A stretch of DNA of 64,000 nucleotides. Origin: CAMEON01 sp045531965. Lineage in GTDB: Bacteria; Bacillota; Clostridia; Oscillospirales; CAG-272. The notes beneath the pieces are model-generated. The model saw only the letters and a list, made by a program, of their open reading frames with translations, searched no databases and was not told the origin of the DNA. Where the stretch lies: assembly GCA_045531965.1 (NCBI GenBank), contig JAZSFA010000043.1, forward strand, positions 1 to 64,000, given 5' to 3'. This document shows positions 25,539 through 33,867 of this stretch, in pieces; the first letter of the stretch is position 1; every line of letters starts with the position of its first letter. A program made the translations under genes and the position numbers.

Positions 25539-27860
25539 ATGTATAAATACGAATGCAAAAAACTCATCAGCAACAAATTCATCCTCGGTCTGTTCATCCT
25601 TCTGTTCCTCCTGAACGCCCTGTTGTCCTACTCCGAGGCAAAGCACGACCCAGCAACTGATCTGTCCGAGGGTGTGCTGGCCGCTCTGGAGGCCTATAAC
25701 GAGGATCCCGAGGCGTGGAATGTTGAGTATGCACGACTGGAGACCTATTATAACGAGGTGTTCTACCCCAAGGTACAACAGGAAATGCAGGAATTCCTTG
25801 AGAAGAATCCCAATGCGAATAGCTATACTTGGGAGAATACCGAGGAATCTCAAAAATATTGGGATTACTTCACCGCTCAAAGGTATATGTCCGAACTGGA
25901 TTCCTACCCCAAGGACTTGAAGCGCGTGGTCAAAGCTGCCATCATCGCCAAAGAGGACTACCTCGCCTCGGGCGTAACCGAGAACGACTACGAATACAAG
26001 TACCAATCCGACATCGAGTACATCTATGAGGTCAACTCCCTCATTCCCATCGACTACGAGTACGCTGTAGGCTGGGACGAATACCACGCTTATACCAGCG
26101 GCAACGTCCTGCTGGTCATGCTCATGCTCGTCCTTGCCCCCGGTCTCTGCATCGAGGAATTTTCTTCGGGCATGTACCCCATCCTCCACGCTACCAAGAA
26201 GGGCAGACTGCACACATTCTTAAATAAATTGGGCGCGCTGGCTCTGTTCACCACCCTCGCCGTGGTGCTGTTCACCGCCACAACCCTGGCCTTTTACGGT
26301 GCAAGCTACGGGTTTTCTTCCCTCGACAACTTCGTGCAAGTGTTCGAGGACTTCAAATTCTGCCCCGAGATCATCACCGTGGGCGAGCTGCTGGCCGTTT
26401 CGGTGCTGACCAAGATCCTTGTGCTGTTCGCTCTCGGCACCCTTATTATGCTGCTTTCGGTGTTCATCAAGAAGTACGCTCTGACCTTCGTGGCATCCCT
26501 GGGCGCTGTGGCTATCAACTTCGTGTTGTACTTCTTCATTTCTCTGGAGCAGACGGGCTCCTTTGATATGCTCAACCTGTTCACGGTCATGGACACCAAA
26601 ACAGCATACACCCGCTACTACTCCCTCAACGTCTTTGAGGAATCCGTGCCCTATATTCCGCTGTCCATCGGCCTGTTCGCTGTCCTTGCCGTAGTCTTCG
26701 CCGCCCTGTCTGCTTTCGCCTTCTGTCGCACCCAAGGCGCGGTCAAGATCAAGACCAAGAAGCCCATCAAGCTCCCTGCAAGGGCCATTCCCATGCCCTG
26801 CCGCACCCTGTTCGGCGCAGAGATGGGTAAGCTCCTGTTGGCCAATAAGTTCATCGTCATCGTGGCAGTCGTTCTGCTGGCCAAGGGCTTTATCGCCACC
26901 GAGACCTTTACTTATACCGATTCCTTCACCGACAGTGTGTACAAGGAGTACATGGTTCTTTTGGAGGGCGAGATCACCGACGGCAAGCTGGCCTACATGG
27001 AGGCGGAACGCAACCGCATCGACACCGCCAAAAACAGCTTTAACCAGGTCGTGGCCGATTACCACCAAGGTAAGATCACCCAACAGGAATACCTTGCCTT
27101 TGTGGACGAATACGACTACGCCAAGGACCGTGACAGCCATTTCGCCCGCATCGAAAACCGCCGCGACTATATCCTGTCCGTCCAAACCGCCGGAAAGGAT
27201 GCCTACTTCGTATACGATACAGGCTGGAACACCCTGTTCAGCCAAGGCTTTGATTACCTACTCTACGGCCTCGTCCTGCTCCTGTTCGCGGGCGTGTTCG
27301 CCAACGAGATCCGCGGCGGCATCCACAACATCCTCAAAGCCACGGGCAAGGGCAGATGGCGTCTGTTCCTCGCCAAATATGCGGCGGTGCTGACCCTCGC
27401 AACAGTCCTGTTCGCGGCGTTTACGGCCATCGACCTCACCGCCGCCATGAAGTCCTTTGAGTTCCCCGCGTGGGATGCCCCCGTCCAAAGCCTCACCATG
27501 TTTGGAAGTCAGCCGAGCATGACCGTGGCACAGTTCGTCGCCCTCTGGATCGCCGTCAAGTGGCTGGCTGTCGTTCTGCTCGTCACCGCCCTCACGGGTA
27601 TTTCTCTCCTGTCGGGCAAGGTGCTGAACACTATGGCCATCGTCGCCACCGCCACCCTCATGCCCTTCCTGCTCCGCCGATTCGGTCTTGCCGTGGCGCA
27701 GTATTTCGACTTCACCTACCTGCTGGAGGGTACGAGCTTCCTGACCACTGCGGCAGGTTCCGGGCTTTATCTTACGCTGACGGTTGCTGTTCTCGTCGCC
27801 GCTATCACGATCCTCACATGGCTTGCCAAACAGATGTGGGTGGGCCGTAAAACCAGTTAA
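25539..27860 (+). CDS. ABC-2-type permease with two homologous halves
   Basis: 773 residues, about twelve membrane helices. Each half starts with one helix and a long outside segment (residues about 35-185 and 460-560), followed by helices. The first cytoplasmic loop of each half carries a related motif: 'CIEEFSSGMYPILHATKKGR' and 'FANEIRGGIHNILKATGKGR', so the protein looks like an internal duplication that supplies both permease halves in one chain. With the ATPase 24 bases downstream it forms an exporter or envelope-stress transporter. It is the only permease in the duplicated locus. Substrate unknown; peptide or lipid-like compounds are plausible. Confidence 0.85.
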   Translation: MYKYECKKLISNKFILGLFILLFLLNALLSYSEAKHDPATDLSEGVLAALEAYNEDPEAWNVEYARLETYYNEVFYPKVQQEMQEFLEKNPNANSYTWENTEESQKYWDYFTAQRYMSELDSYPKDLKRVVKAAIIAKEDYLASGVTENDYEYKYQSDIEYIYEVNSLIPIDYEYAVGWDEYHAYTSGNVLLVMLMLVLAPGLCIEEFSSGMYPILHATKKGRLHTFLNKLGALALFTTLAVVLFTATTLAFYGASYGFSSLDNFVQVFEDFKFCPEIITVGELLAVSVLTKILVLFALGTLIMLLSVFIKKYALTFVASLGAVAINFVLYFFISLEQTGSFDMLNLFTVMDTKTAYTRYYSLNVFEESVPYIPLSIGLFAVLAVVFAALSAFAFCRTQGAVKIKTKKPIKLPARAIPMPCRTLFGAEMGKLLLANKFIVIVAVVLLAKGFIATETFTYTDSFTDSVYKEYMVLLEGEITDGKLAYMEAERNRIDTAKNSFNQVVADYHQGKITQQEYLAFVDEYDYAKDRDSHFARIENRRDYILSVQTAGKDAYFVYDTGWNTLFSQGFDYLLYGLVLLLFAGVFANEIRGGIHNILKATGKGRWRLFLAKYAAVLTLATVLFAAFTAIDLTAAMKSFEFPAWDAPVQSLTMFGSQPSMTVAQFVALWIAVKWLAVVLLVTALTGISLLSGKVLNTMAIVATATLMPFLLRRFGLAVAQYFDFTYLLEGTSFLTTAAGSGLYLTLTVAVLVAAITILTWLAKQMWVGRKTS

Positions 27861-27884
27861 GCATTAAGAAAGAAGGAAAATACC

Positions 27885-28748
27885 ATGCTGACCATCAACA
27901 ATCTTTCCAAATCCTACGGCTCCAACCTCGCCCTCAACCAGTTCACCTACAGCTTTGACCACGGCATTTATGCTTTGCTGGGCCCCAACGGTTCAGGTAA
28001 ATCTACGCTGATGAACATCGTCACCCAAAACCTCAAATCCGACAAAGGTGAGATCCTGCTGGACGATACCCCCATTGGCAAGCTGGGTGCATCCTACCGC
28101 GAAAAGCTGGGATTCATGCCTCAGTACCCCGGTATGTATCCCTCTTTCTCGGCTCTTGATTTCCTCCGCTACATGGCCGTGCTGAAGGGGTTAAACAAGA
28201 AGAAGGCCGACGAGCAGATCGACGAGCTTCTCCATGCGGTTGAATTGCACGACGTAAGAACGCACCGCATCGGCTCCTTTTCGGGTGGTATGAAGCAGCG
28301 TCTTGCCCTGGCTCAATCTCTCTTGGGTGATCCCGAGATCGTCATTCTCGACGAACCCACCGCGGGTCTTGACCCCAAGCAGAGAATCGCCATCCGTAAC
28401 TACATCGCCAGCGTTGCACTGAATAAGACTGTTATCATTGCTACTCACGTGGTTTCTGACGTGGAGTTTATCGCCCGCGAGGCCATCATGCTCAAAAAGG
28501 GTGTGATCTCGGACAGCGGCAGTCCCTACGAGCTGACCCAGAAGATCGAGGGTCAGGTTTGGCAGACCGTGGTGTCCGCCGAGGAGGTGCAGGCCATGCA
28601 GGAAAAGTTCCGTGTGGTCAACATACAGAACGGCGAGCAGGGAGTTATTCTGCGCATTCTGTCCGATGTGAAGCCCACCGAGGATTCCGTGACCGTGGTG
28701 CCTTCTCTGGAGGATTACTATCTCTATGTATTTGGTGACATCCTTTGA
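27885..28748 (+). CDS. ABC transporter ATP-binding protein
   Basis: 287 residues. Walker A GPNGSGKST, signature 'SFSGGMKQRLALAQSL', Walker B 'IVILDEPTAGLDP' and switch His in 'IIATHVVSDV'. The C-terminal ~70 residues beyond the core are those of ABC-2/BcrA-type exporters. Drives the permease encoded just upstream. Last gene of module B, before a strong terminator. Confidence 0.93.
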   Translation: MLTINNLSKSYGSNLALNQFTYSFDHGIYALLGPNGSGKSTLMNIVTQNLKSDKGEILLDDTPIGKLGASYREKLGFMPQYPGMYPSFSALDFLRYMAVLKGLNKKKADEQIDELLHAVELHDVRTHRIGSFSGGMKQRLALAQSLLGDPEIVILDEPTAGLDPKQRIAIRNYIASVALNKTVIIATHVVSDVEFIAREAIMLKKGVISDSGSPYELTQKIEGQVWQTVVSAEEVQAMQEKFRVVNIQNGEQGVILRILSDVKPTEDSVTVVPSLEDYYLYVFGDIL

Positions 28749-28826
28749 TTATTCACCGCAACGGATATAATTCAATTCTTGCAAATATGTTCCTTCATAA
28801 TATCTAAAAAAATGTGTTAAGATAGA

Positions 28827-28872
28827 AAATGAGTGATGCTTGGTCGTTCGACCTTGCATCACTCATTTTTTT
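28827..28872 (+). terminator. terminator of module B
   Basis: 13-bp perfect outer stem AAATGAGTGATGC/GCATCACTCATTT, inner GGTCG/CGACC stem, then TTTT. Nearly the whole 42 bases pair. Confidence 0.85.
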
Positions 28873-28920
28873 GTTGTTTATCGGACAAAGCATTATATTG
28901 TCAAACAGCATCTTTATTTT

Positions 28921-29082
28921 ATGCTTGAAGAGGGTGAGCACGCCGTTTTTGGCAGTGATGACGTATATTATCCTCGCACTCCCCAAAGGGATAGAGAGTA
29001 TGATAAAAAATACGAAAACTCTCTGTTGCCGAACGGTCAGCGTATCCATACAAACGGGTACACCAGATATTACGTGGAATAA
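28921..29082 (+). CDS. small hypothetical protein upstream of Rep remnant
   Basis: 53 residues from the ATG at 28921 ('MLEEGEHAVFGSDDVYYPRT', ending 'RIHTNGYTRYYVE'). Composition is protein-like and the frame stays open upstream to 28840, so it may be the end of a longer lost gene. No good RBS. Not recognised; part of the same element as the Rep remnant. Confidence 0.4.
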   Translation: MLEEGEHAVFGSDDVYYPRTPQRDREYDKKYENSLLPNGQRIHTNGYTRYYVE

Positions 29083-29094
29083 GGGGGGCGATCT

Positions 29095-29791
29095 ATGGCA
29101 GAGGAAAAATGCAAGGTATATTATGACGGTAGCCACTATATTGCTATCAAGTATAGCGGAAAACTTTGAACGGAAAGAACGCAATCTCATATGCAGGCGT
29201 ATCCGTATGAGCAGAAAAGCAAATCAGCAAAAATGGAATTACTTTGTAACCTTTACGTATAGCGACGCTCTGCACACCGAAGATAGCTTTCGTGAAAGCC
29301 TGATGAACAGGCTGAGCCTGTTTTCTTCCCGTAAGAAATGGAGATATATCGGCGTATGGGAACGATCCCCCGAAAAGAAGCGTCTGCACTTTCACGGTAT
29401 ATTCTTTGTTCCCGACGGAACGATGCCGGGCGAGCTTGTGGAAGTCAGCGATTACAGCTTTAGCAGTAAGAAACGGCAAACTACCGTTCAGAATACCTAC
29501 TTTAATACTTATTTCGGAAGGAGCGATTTTGAAGAGATAGACGATCATCTGACGGCACGGACGTTGCAGTATATGCTGAAGTATATAGAGAAAACGGGAG
29601 AGCGTATCGTGTACTCCCACGGACTGTATCAATACTTCATATCCGATATACTGGATGATGATATCGTATGTGTTACGGGGACGGATGAAAATAAGTTTAT
29701 ACTGTTCGACGACTTTTCGTGCTTTGATGAGGGAGTATATGTAGGGCAAAACTCACCGGAGGTCAGAGCGCAGATGAGGAAGAGCAACTAA
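29095..29791 (+). pseudogene. HUH-type replication initiator (Rep) remnant
   Basis: An ATG after GGGGGG starts 'MAEEKCKVYYDGSHYIAIKY', which stops at 29167-29169; the neighbouring frame then carries the rest: 'KWNYFVTFTYSDALHTEDSF', 'RYIGVWERSPEKKRLHFHGI' and 'TLQYMLKYIEKTGERIVYSH'. LHFHGI is an HUH metal site and YMLKY the likely catalytic Tyr region, as in rolling-circle Rep proteins of small firmicute elements. A deletion with frameshift near 29150-29170 joins the two parts, so the gene is probably dead unless frameshifting restores it. Confidence 0.65.
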
Positions 29792-29809
29792 CGGCTAAAA
29801 AAGACTAAC

Positions 29810-29894
29810 AATAAAGCACTGCGCCGACGAAAATAAGGCGAAGGCCTTGCCAAGCGGATCAGCGGCAAGCCTCGCCTTTCGTCGGCGCTTTATT
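29810..29894. repeat. 85-base stepped hairpin
   Basis: Four stems in register: AATAAA/TTTATT, GCGCCGACGA/TCGTCGGCGC, AAGGCGA/TCGCCTT and CTTGCC/GGCAAG, around an 11-base loop. This is far longer than a terminator and resembles single-strand origins or other secondary structures of rolling-circle elements. Confidence 0.75.
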
Positions 29895-29919
29895 TGCTTT
29901 TTTTCGTTTGATTGTTTTT

Positions 29920-30022
29920 GGTGTGCGCTTGGTTCGGCGAGCTTGCGGGGCTCCCCGAAACGAGCGTAGCGAGTTTTGGGGGCTAGTTGGCGAGCCGACT
30001 TGTATATAACCAAGCGCACACC
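29920..30022. repeat. 15-bp inverted repeat enclosing 73 bases
   Basis: GGTGTGCGCTTGGTT (29920-29934) and AACCAAGCGCACACC (30008-30022) are perfect inverted copies. The enclosed part is GC-rich with further short stems (GGGGCTCCCC, GAGCGTAGCGAG). Likely an origin or transfer structure of the Rep element. Confidence 0.75.
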
Positions 30023-30139
30023 TTATCGTCAAAGGGAAACAAAAATACAACTGTATTGTATATAAAGGGGAACTGACTTTCGAGTCTTTTCTGCGCATTT
30101 CGAAATCAATAACAGCGTTCAAATACATAACGAAAATAA

Positions 30140-30177
30140 GGGACTATCCGTTTTGTCGTGCGGATAATCCCTTTTTT
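30140..30177 (+). terminator. rho-independent terminator
   Basis: GGGACTATCCG/CGGATAATCCC with one mismatch, then TTTTTT. Confidence 0.8.
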
Positions 30178-30182
30178 GAAAT

Positions 30183-30230
30183 AAAAAAGCCCGACCTTTT
30201 CAAACTCTTAACAAGTTCAAATAGGTCGGG
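30183..30230 (-). terminator. terminator of tRNA-Pro
   Basis: On the minus strand CCCGACC ... GGTCGGG followed by CTTTTTTA, directly after the tRNA 3' end. Confidence 0.75.
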
Positions 30231-30232
30231 TT

Positions 30233-30308
30233 TGGTCTGAGTGACACGACTTGAACGTGCGGCCTCTACCACCCCAAGGTAGCGCGCTACCAACTGCGCC
30301 ACACCCAG
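30233..30308 (-). tRNA. tRNA-Pro(GGG)
   Basis: Read on the minus strand: acceptor CTGGGTG/CACTCAG with one G-U pair, D-arm with GTTGGTAGCGC, anticodon stem CTACC/GGTAG, loop TTGGGGT with anticodon GGG, T-loop TTCAAGT, discriminator A and an encoded CCA. 76 bases. Its 3' end points to the Rep element remnant, the usual geometry of an integration target. Confidence 0.92.
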
Positions 30309-30487
30309 ATGCTGCCGTAGGCTCTTGCCTTGCGACTTGATTATTATAGCACACCCCTGAGGAAAAGTCAAGAGATTTTTGGGATTTTTGGTTTATAAAA
30401 AACATTGAAAATAATCGGTGTAAATTGTGCGAAATGCACAAAAACGTAGAGGCGTTTTGTGTATACACAGGCTTAGCGCCGAGCGAA

Positions 30488-30778
30488 TTACTCGTGTGAG
30501 CGGTCCGCTTGGCATTCTACGTAATCCAAAAGAAGACCTCCGCCAATGAGGATCGCTACCCCTGCGATAAGGCATTCTACTTCATACCCCATGCGGAGCA
30601 TGATCCCGACGGAATCTTCCAAAAGATCGTTTGCCAAACGGAACAGCAAGTCACCTGCCCCCAGAAGTAAAAGAATACCGCCTGCACAAAAATACCGCCC
30701 AGATAGGTGACCGGCGCGCTTCTTTTGTTGAAAAGTCAGACCGGGAAGACGGCAGCGGTGCTTTATATGTTTTTTCAT
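30488..30778 (-). CDS. small membrane protein
   Basis: 96 residues with two membrane helices ('YFCAGGILLLLGAGDLLF' near residues 40-57 and 'VECLIAGVAILIGGGLLLDY' near the C-terminus) and a basic N-terminus. The ATG at 30778 follows AGAAAGGA; longer upstream frames have no support. Not recognised. Stands alone on the minus strand. Confidence 0.6.
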   Translation of the reverse strand: MKKHIKHRCRLPGLTFQQKKRAGHLSGRYFCAGGILLLLGAGDLLFRLANDLLEDSVGIMLRMGYEVECLIAGVAILIGGGLLLDYVECQADRSHE

Positions 30779-31447
30779 AGCGTTCCTTTCTGTGATGGAA
30801 TAGGGAAGGGACATTCCACCGTTCCCCTTATTGATTATACAAAGGAAGCGTATCCATGTCAAGCGGTAATGTTTTCCGATTCGGAGCGAAAAAGAAAAAA
30901 ATTCACTTATCTTTTTGAGATACTTTTTATATGTTCCACGGGCTTTGCGCCAAAAAGGCATTTGAGGGAGCGTGATAGGAAAAAAATGCCCCAAACATAG
31001 ATAATCAGCATGAAAATTTGAGCAAATAGCGGAAAAGCTGTCCGTAATTTCAGCATGATGACGATATGAAAAAAACAGAGAATTATTTTGACCTTTATAA
31101 TAAAAAAAGTATTGATGCATAAGTGAAAAGAATGTTTTATTCCTGAAATCGTACCAAGCTTTTTCGTGAGATAAGTAACAAAAATAATCTCGAATCGCCG
31201 GATGTTTTCGAAAAATGGATCACTTTTATGTGGCAAAAACAACAAAGACCAACAAAAATGAATATAATAAGGCAATATTTCGAGTCAGTTCCCTTTAAAA
31301 CAAGGGCTTTGGATGCCTGTTTTCGCTATGATTCGACAGATAACACCGCAAGAAAATTAAGAGTTTTTAAATGAACAAAATATAAACGCCAATTTGTGGT
31401 AAACTATTGCACATGCAACCCTGCATCACAAAAAAGGAGGAAAGTTT
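30779..31447. other. AT-rich intergenic region
   Basis: No gene can be supported in these 669 bases. Apart from the RBS and likely promoter of the membrane protein near its start, I see nothing beyond AT-rich runs and a short hairpin (ATGCAACCCTGCAT) at about 31411-31424, just before the gene at 31448. Confidence 0.6.
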
Positions 31448-31843
31448 ATGAAAACAGCATGTTGCATCATCACCCCAGGGAGGTCAGACGGTGACCCGGG
31501 AAAACAAGCGCTCGAGGTATCGGATCTTTTACAAGAATGCGCCTACTATGTCGGAAAAACACGTACTCTTTGCCGCTTGTATCAAGAGCGCACGGCAAGG
31601 GAAACGTCCACGGGAACCACAAGCCAATATTGGCTGACTGTATGTGAGTCGGAACAAGCCATCATTTACGTTGGTCCATGCGAGCTATCGTCTGCCATGA
31701 AGGTATTCGATCTCTTGACAAAGTATGAGGTCGCGCTTTGCCATGTGGCGGACGTATTAGAAGAAACCGAGCTGTATGTGCCTGTACACGATTCACGGAA
31801 GACACGAGAGGCGAGCGAAAAGGGGACGGCTTTCAGCCAATGA
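31448..31843 (+). CDS. hypothetical protein, possibly DUF6514
   Basis: 131 residues, soluble. The core 'SQYWLTVCESEQAIIYVGPC' and 'AMKVFDLLTKYEVALCHVAD' resembles the DUF6514 family, short proteins of Clostridia with an alternating strand-helix pattern and unknown role; the match is from memory and weak. RBS AAAGGAGG. The next gene has its own promoter, so it is a single-gene unit. Confidence 0.6.
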   Translation: MKTACCIITPGRSDGDPGKQALEVSDLLQECAYYVGKTRTLCRLYQERTARETSTGTTSQYWLTVCESEQAIIYVGPCELSSAMKVFDLLTKYEVALCHVADVLEETELYVPVHDSRKTREASEKGTAFSQ

Positions 31844-31856
31844 AGCGTTTCTTGTA

Positions 31857-31885
31857 TTGACAAAACATCGCACCTGTGGTATAAT
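31857..31885 (+). promoter_or_regulatory. SigA promoter of the sugar transferase
   Basis: TTGACA (31857-31862), 17 bases, TATAAT (31880-31885). Just downstream, TAATAACGT ... ACGTATTATTA (31889-31919) forms an imperfect inverted repeat that could be an operator. Confidence 0.8.
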
Positions 31886-31940
31886 GTCATAATAACGTTT
31901 TACCTATGACGTATTATTAAGTGAACAGGTGGGGTGCAGT

Positions 31941-32624
31941 TTGTACAGAAAAATCATCAAGCGTTTGATAGATCTTGTCCTGTCGTTTTTGGGTATCATC
32001 CTTTTGGCTTTGCCTATGGCAGTTATTGCGATTGCCATCAAAATCGACTCCAAGGGACCGGTCCTTTTTAAACAAAAACGTGTGGGCATACATAAGTCTC
32101 ATTTCAACATTTTAAAATTTCGCACCATGCGGACAGACACACCGCCCGATGCACCGACGCACGAGCTGAATGACCCCAAACGGTGGATCACCAAGGTGGG
32201 CGGTTTCCTTCGAAAAACCAGTCTTGATGAGTTGCCTCAGCTCTTTAATATTTTCTGTGGCAAAATGTCTGTGATTGGACCGCGTCCCGCGCTTTGGAAT
32301 CAATATGATCTGATTGAAGAACGAGATAAATACGGCGCGAACGATGTCAAGCCCGGTCTCACCGGATGGGCGCAGATCAACGGTCGTGATGAACTGGAGA
32401 TTCCCGTCAAAGCTGCTTTGGACGGCGAATACGTGGAGCGTATGAGCTTTGGCTTCGACTGCAAATGCTTTTTCGGCACCGTAAAAAGTGTTTTGAAGTC
32501 TGACGGCGTCGTAGAAGGCGGTACAGGGGAGATCGAGCGGCAAAAAAAGCACGCAAAAGCCTCACCTGACCGTGAAAAAGTGAAAAAACAAGAAAACGAA
32601 AAAGAAACGGCAGGTCACCGCTAA
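31941..32624 (+). CDS. undecaprenyl-phosphate sugar phosphotransferase (bacterial sugar transferase)
   Basis: 227 residues. One N-terminal membrane segment ('LIDLVLSFLGIILLALPMAV') followed by the family core: 'KRVGIHKSHFNILKFRTM', 'KTSLDELPQLFNIFCGKMSV', 'IGPRPALWNQYDL' and 'KPGLTGWAQINGRD'. It moves a sugar-1-phosphate from a nucleotide sugar to undecaprenyl phosphate, the first step of a surface glycan. The C-terminus has an added Lys/Glu-rich tail of about 30 residues. TTG at 31941 preferred (GGTGGGG six bases before). No other glycan genes are near. Confidence 0.9.
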   Translation: MYRKIIKRLIDLVLSFLGIILLALPMAVIAIAIKIDSKGPVLFKQKRVGIHKSHFNILKFRTMRTDTPPDAPTHELNDPKRWITKVGGFLRKTSLDELPQLFNIFCGKMSVIGPRPALWNQYDLIEERDKYGANDVKPGLTGWAQINGRDELEIPVKAALDGEYVERMSFGFDCKCFFGTVKSVLKSDGVVEGGTGEIERQKKHAKASPDREKVKKQENEKETAGHR

Positions 32625-32715
32625 AATTGCCATCGCCGTATCAATAAACACGGATCTCTTATTGTACAATCAAATCTGATCATACAGGGTCAACCAAAAG
32701 GAAGTGAAGAAAAAC

Positions 32716-33723
32716 ATGAACAAGATCTATATTCCCGAAGGCTACCGTCCTCAACTGGACGCCTACGATACCCAGCGTGCCATCGCACACATCAAGGCCA
32801 CCTTCCAGGAGGAGTTCGCGAACGCTTTGAACCTCAAGCGCGTGTCCGCTCCCCTCTTTGTCAACGAGGCCTCGGGTCTCAACGATAACCTCAATGGCTA
32901 CGAGCGCCCTGTATCCTTTGATATCCCCGCCATCGGCGGCGATGCCGAAGTGGTGCATTCTTTGGCGAAATGGAAGCGTCTTGCCCTCAAGCGCTACGGT
33001 TTTACTGTAGGACACGGTCTCTATACCGATATGAACGCTATCCGCCGCGACGAGGATTTGGACAATACCCACTCCATCTACGTTGACCAGTGGGACTGGG
33101 AAAAGGTCATCACAAAGGATAACCGCAATCTGGACTATCTCAAGCTCATCGTCCGTGCCATCGTCCGTGCCATCTGTGACACCTCTGACCGTCTCCGTGT
33201 CCGCTTCCCCCAACTGAACGTACAGTTGGAAAGGGAAGTGTCCTTCATTACCACCCAGGAATTGGAGGATCTGTATCCCCACATGACGGGCAAGGAGCGG
33301 GAAGACGCCTACCTTCGCGAACATAAGACCGCATGTCTCATGCAGATCGGCGGTAAACTGAGATCGGGCAAGCCCCACGACGGCCGTGCCCCCGACTACG
33401 ACGATTGGCAGCTCAACTGCGATATCATGTTCTGGAATCCCGTCCTCGGCAAGGCGCTGGAGATCTCCTCCATGGGTATCCGCGTGGACGCCGAAGCTAT
33501 GGACCGTCAGCTGACCCTGGCGGGATGCGATGACAGAAGGGAACTGCCCTTCCATAAAATGCTTTTAAATGGAGATCTTCCCCTGACCATCGGCGGCGGC
33601 ATCGGTCAGTCTCGCCTCTGTATGCTCATGATGGGATGCGCTCATATCGGTGAAGTGCAATCCAGCTTGTGGGATCAGGAGACCGTCAAGGCTTGTGAGG
33701 ATGCGGGGATTCCGTTGCTGTAA
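32716..33723 (+). CDS. asnA: aspartate-ammonia ligase AsnA
   Basis: 335 residues, full AsnA length. Starts 'MNKIYIPEGYRPQLDAYDTQ' and carries 'LKRVSAPLFVNEASGLNDNL', 'YTDMNAIRRDEDLDNTHSIY', 'VDQWDWEK', 'FWNPVLGKALEISSMGIRVD' and the C-terminal 'IGGGIGQSRLCMLMM', as in class II synthetase-like AsnA. Makes asparagine from aspartate, ammonia and ATP. ATG at 32716 matches the family start; a GTG at 32704 sits too near the AAAGGA. No T-box leader is visible in the 90 bases upstream. Confidence 0.95.
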   Translation: MNKIYIPEGYRPQLDAYDTQRAIAHIKATFQEEFANALNLKRVSAPLFVNEASGLNDNLNGYERPVSFDIPAIGGDAEVVHSLAKWKRLALKRYGFTVGHGLYTDMNAIRRDEDLDNTHSIYVDQWDWEKVITKDNRNLDYLKLIVRAIVRAICDTSDRLRVRFPQLNVQLEREVSFITTQELEDLYPHMTGKEREDAYLREHKTACLMQIGGKLRSGKPHDGRAPDYDDWQLNCDIMFWNPVLGKALEISSMGIRVDAEAMDRQLTLAGCDDRRELPFHKMLLNGDLPLTIGGGIGQSRLCMLMMGCAHIGEVQSSLWDQETVKACEDAGIPLL

Positions 33724-33737
33724 TTCAGATACACGCC

Positions 33738-33764
33738 AAAGGGATCCTCGCGATCCCTTTTTAA
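33738..33764 (+). terminator. rho-independent terminator of asnA
   Basis: AAAGGGATC/GATCCCTTT stem, five-base loop, T tract. Confidence 0.85.
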
Positions 33765-33867
33765 ATTTTTTTTTAAAAAAGGGAACTTTTTCGTCACGGT
33801 TTCGTCTATAAGGATGAAAGGCAAGTTTTCCGGATTTCGATGATGCCTTGTTGAAAGGAGTACGTAT

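Noticed and set aside
26220..27245. 341-codon minus-strand frame inside the ABC permease gene
   Set aside because: Gly/His/Val-rich translation typical of antisense frames; the plus-strand permease has clear helices and a partner ATPase.
31880..31919. Imperfect inverted repeat after the sugar transferase promoter as a proven operator
   Set aside because: Arms match only partly and AT-rich palindromes are frequent; mentioned under the promoter but not claimed.
32625..32715. Possible T-box leader before asnA (also considered for alaS at 58546-58695)
   Set aside because: No T-box consensus (AGGGTGGNACCGCG) or specifier stem was seen; the leaders are too short.
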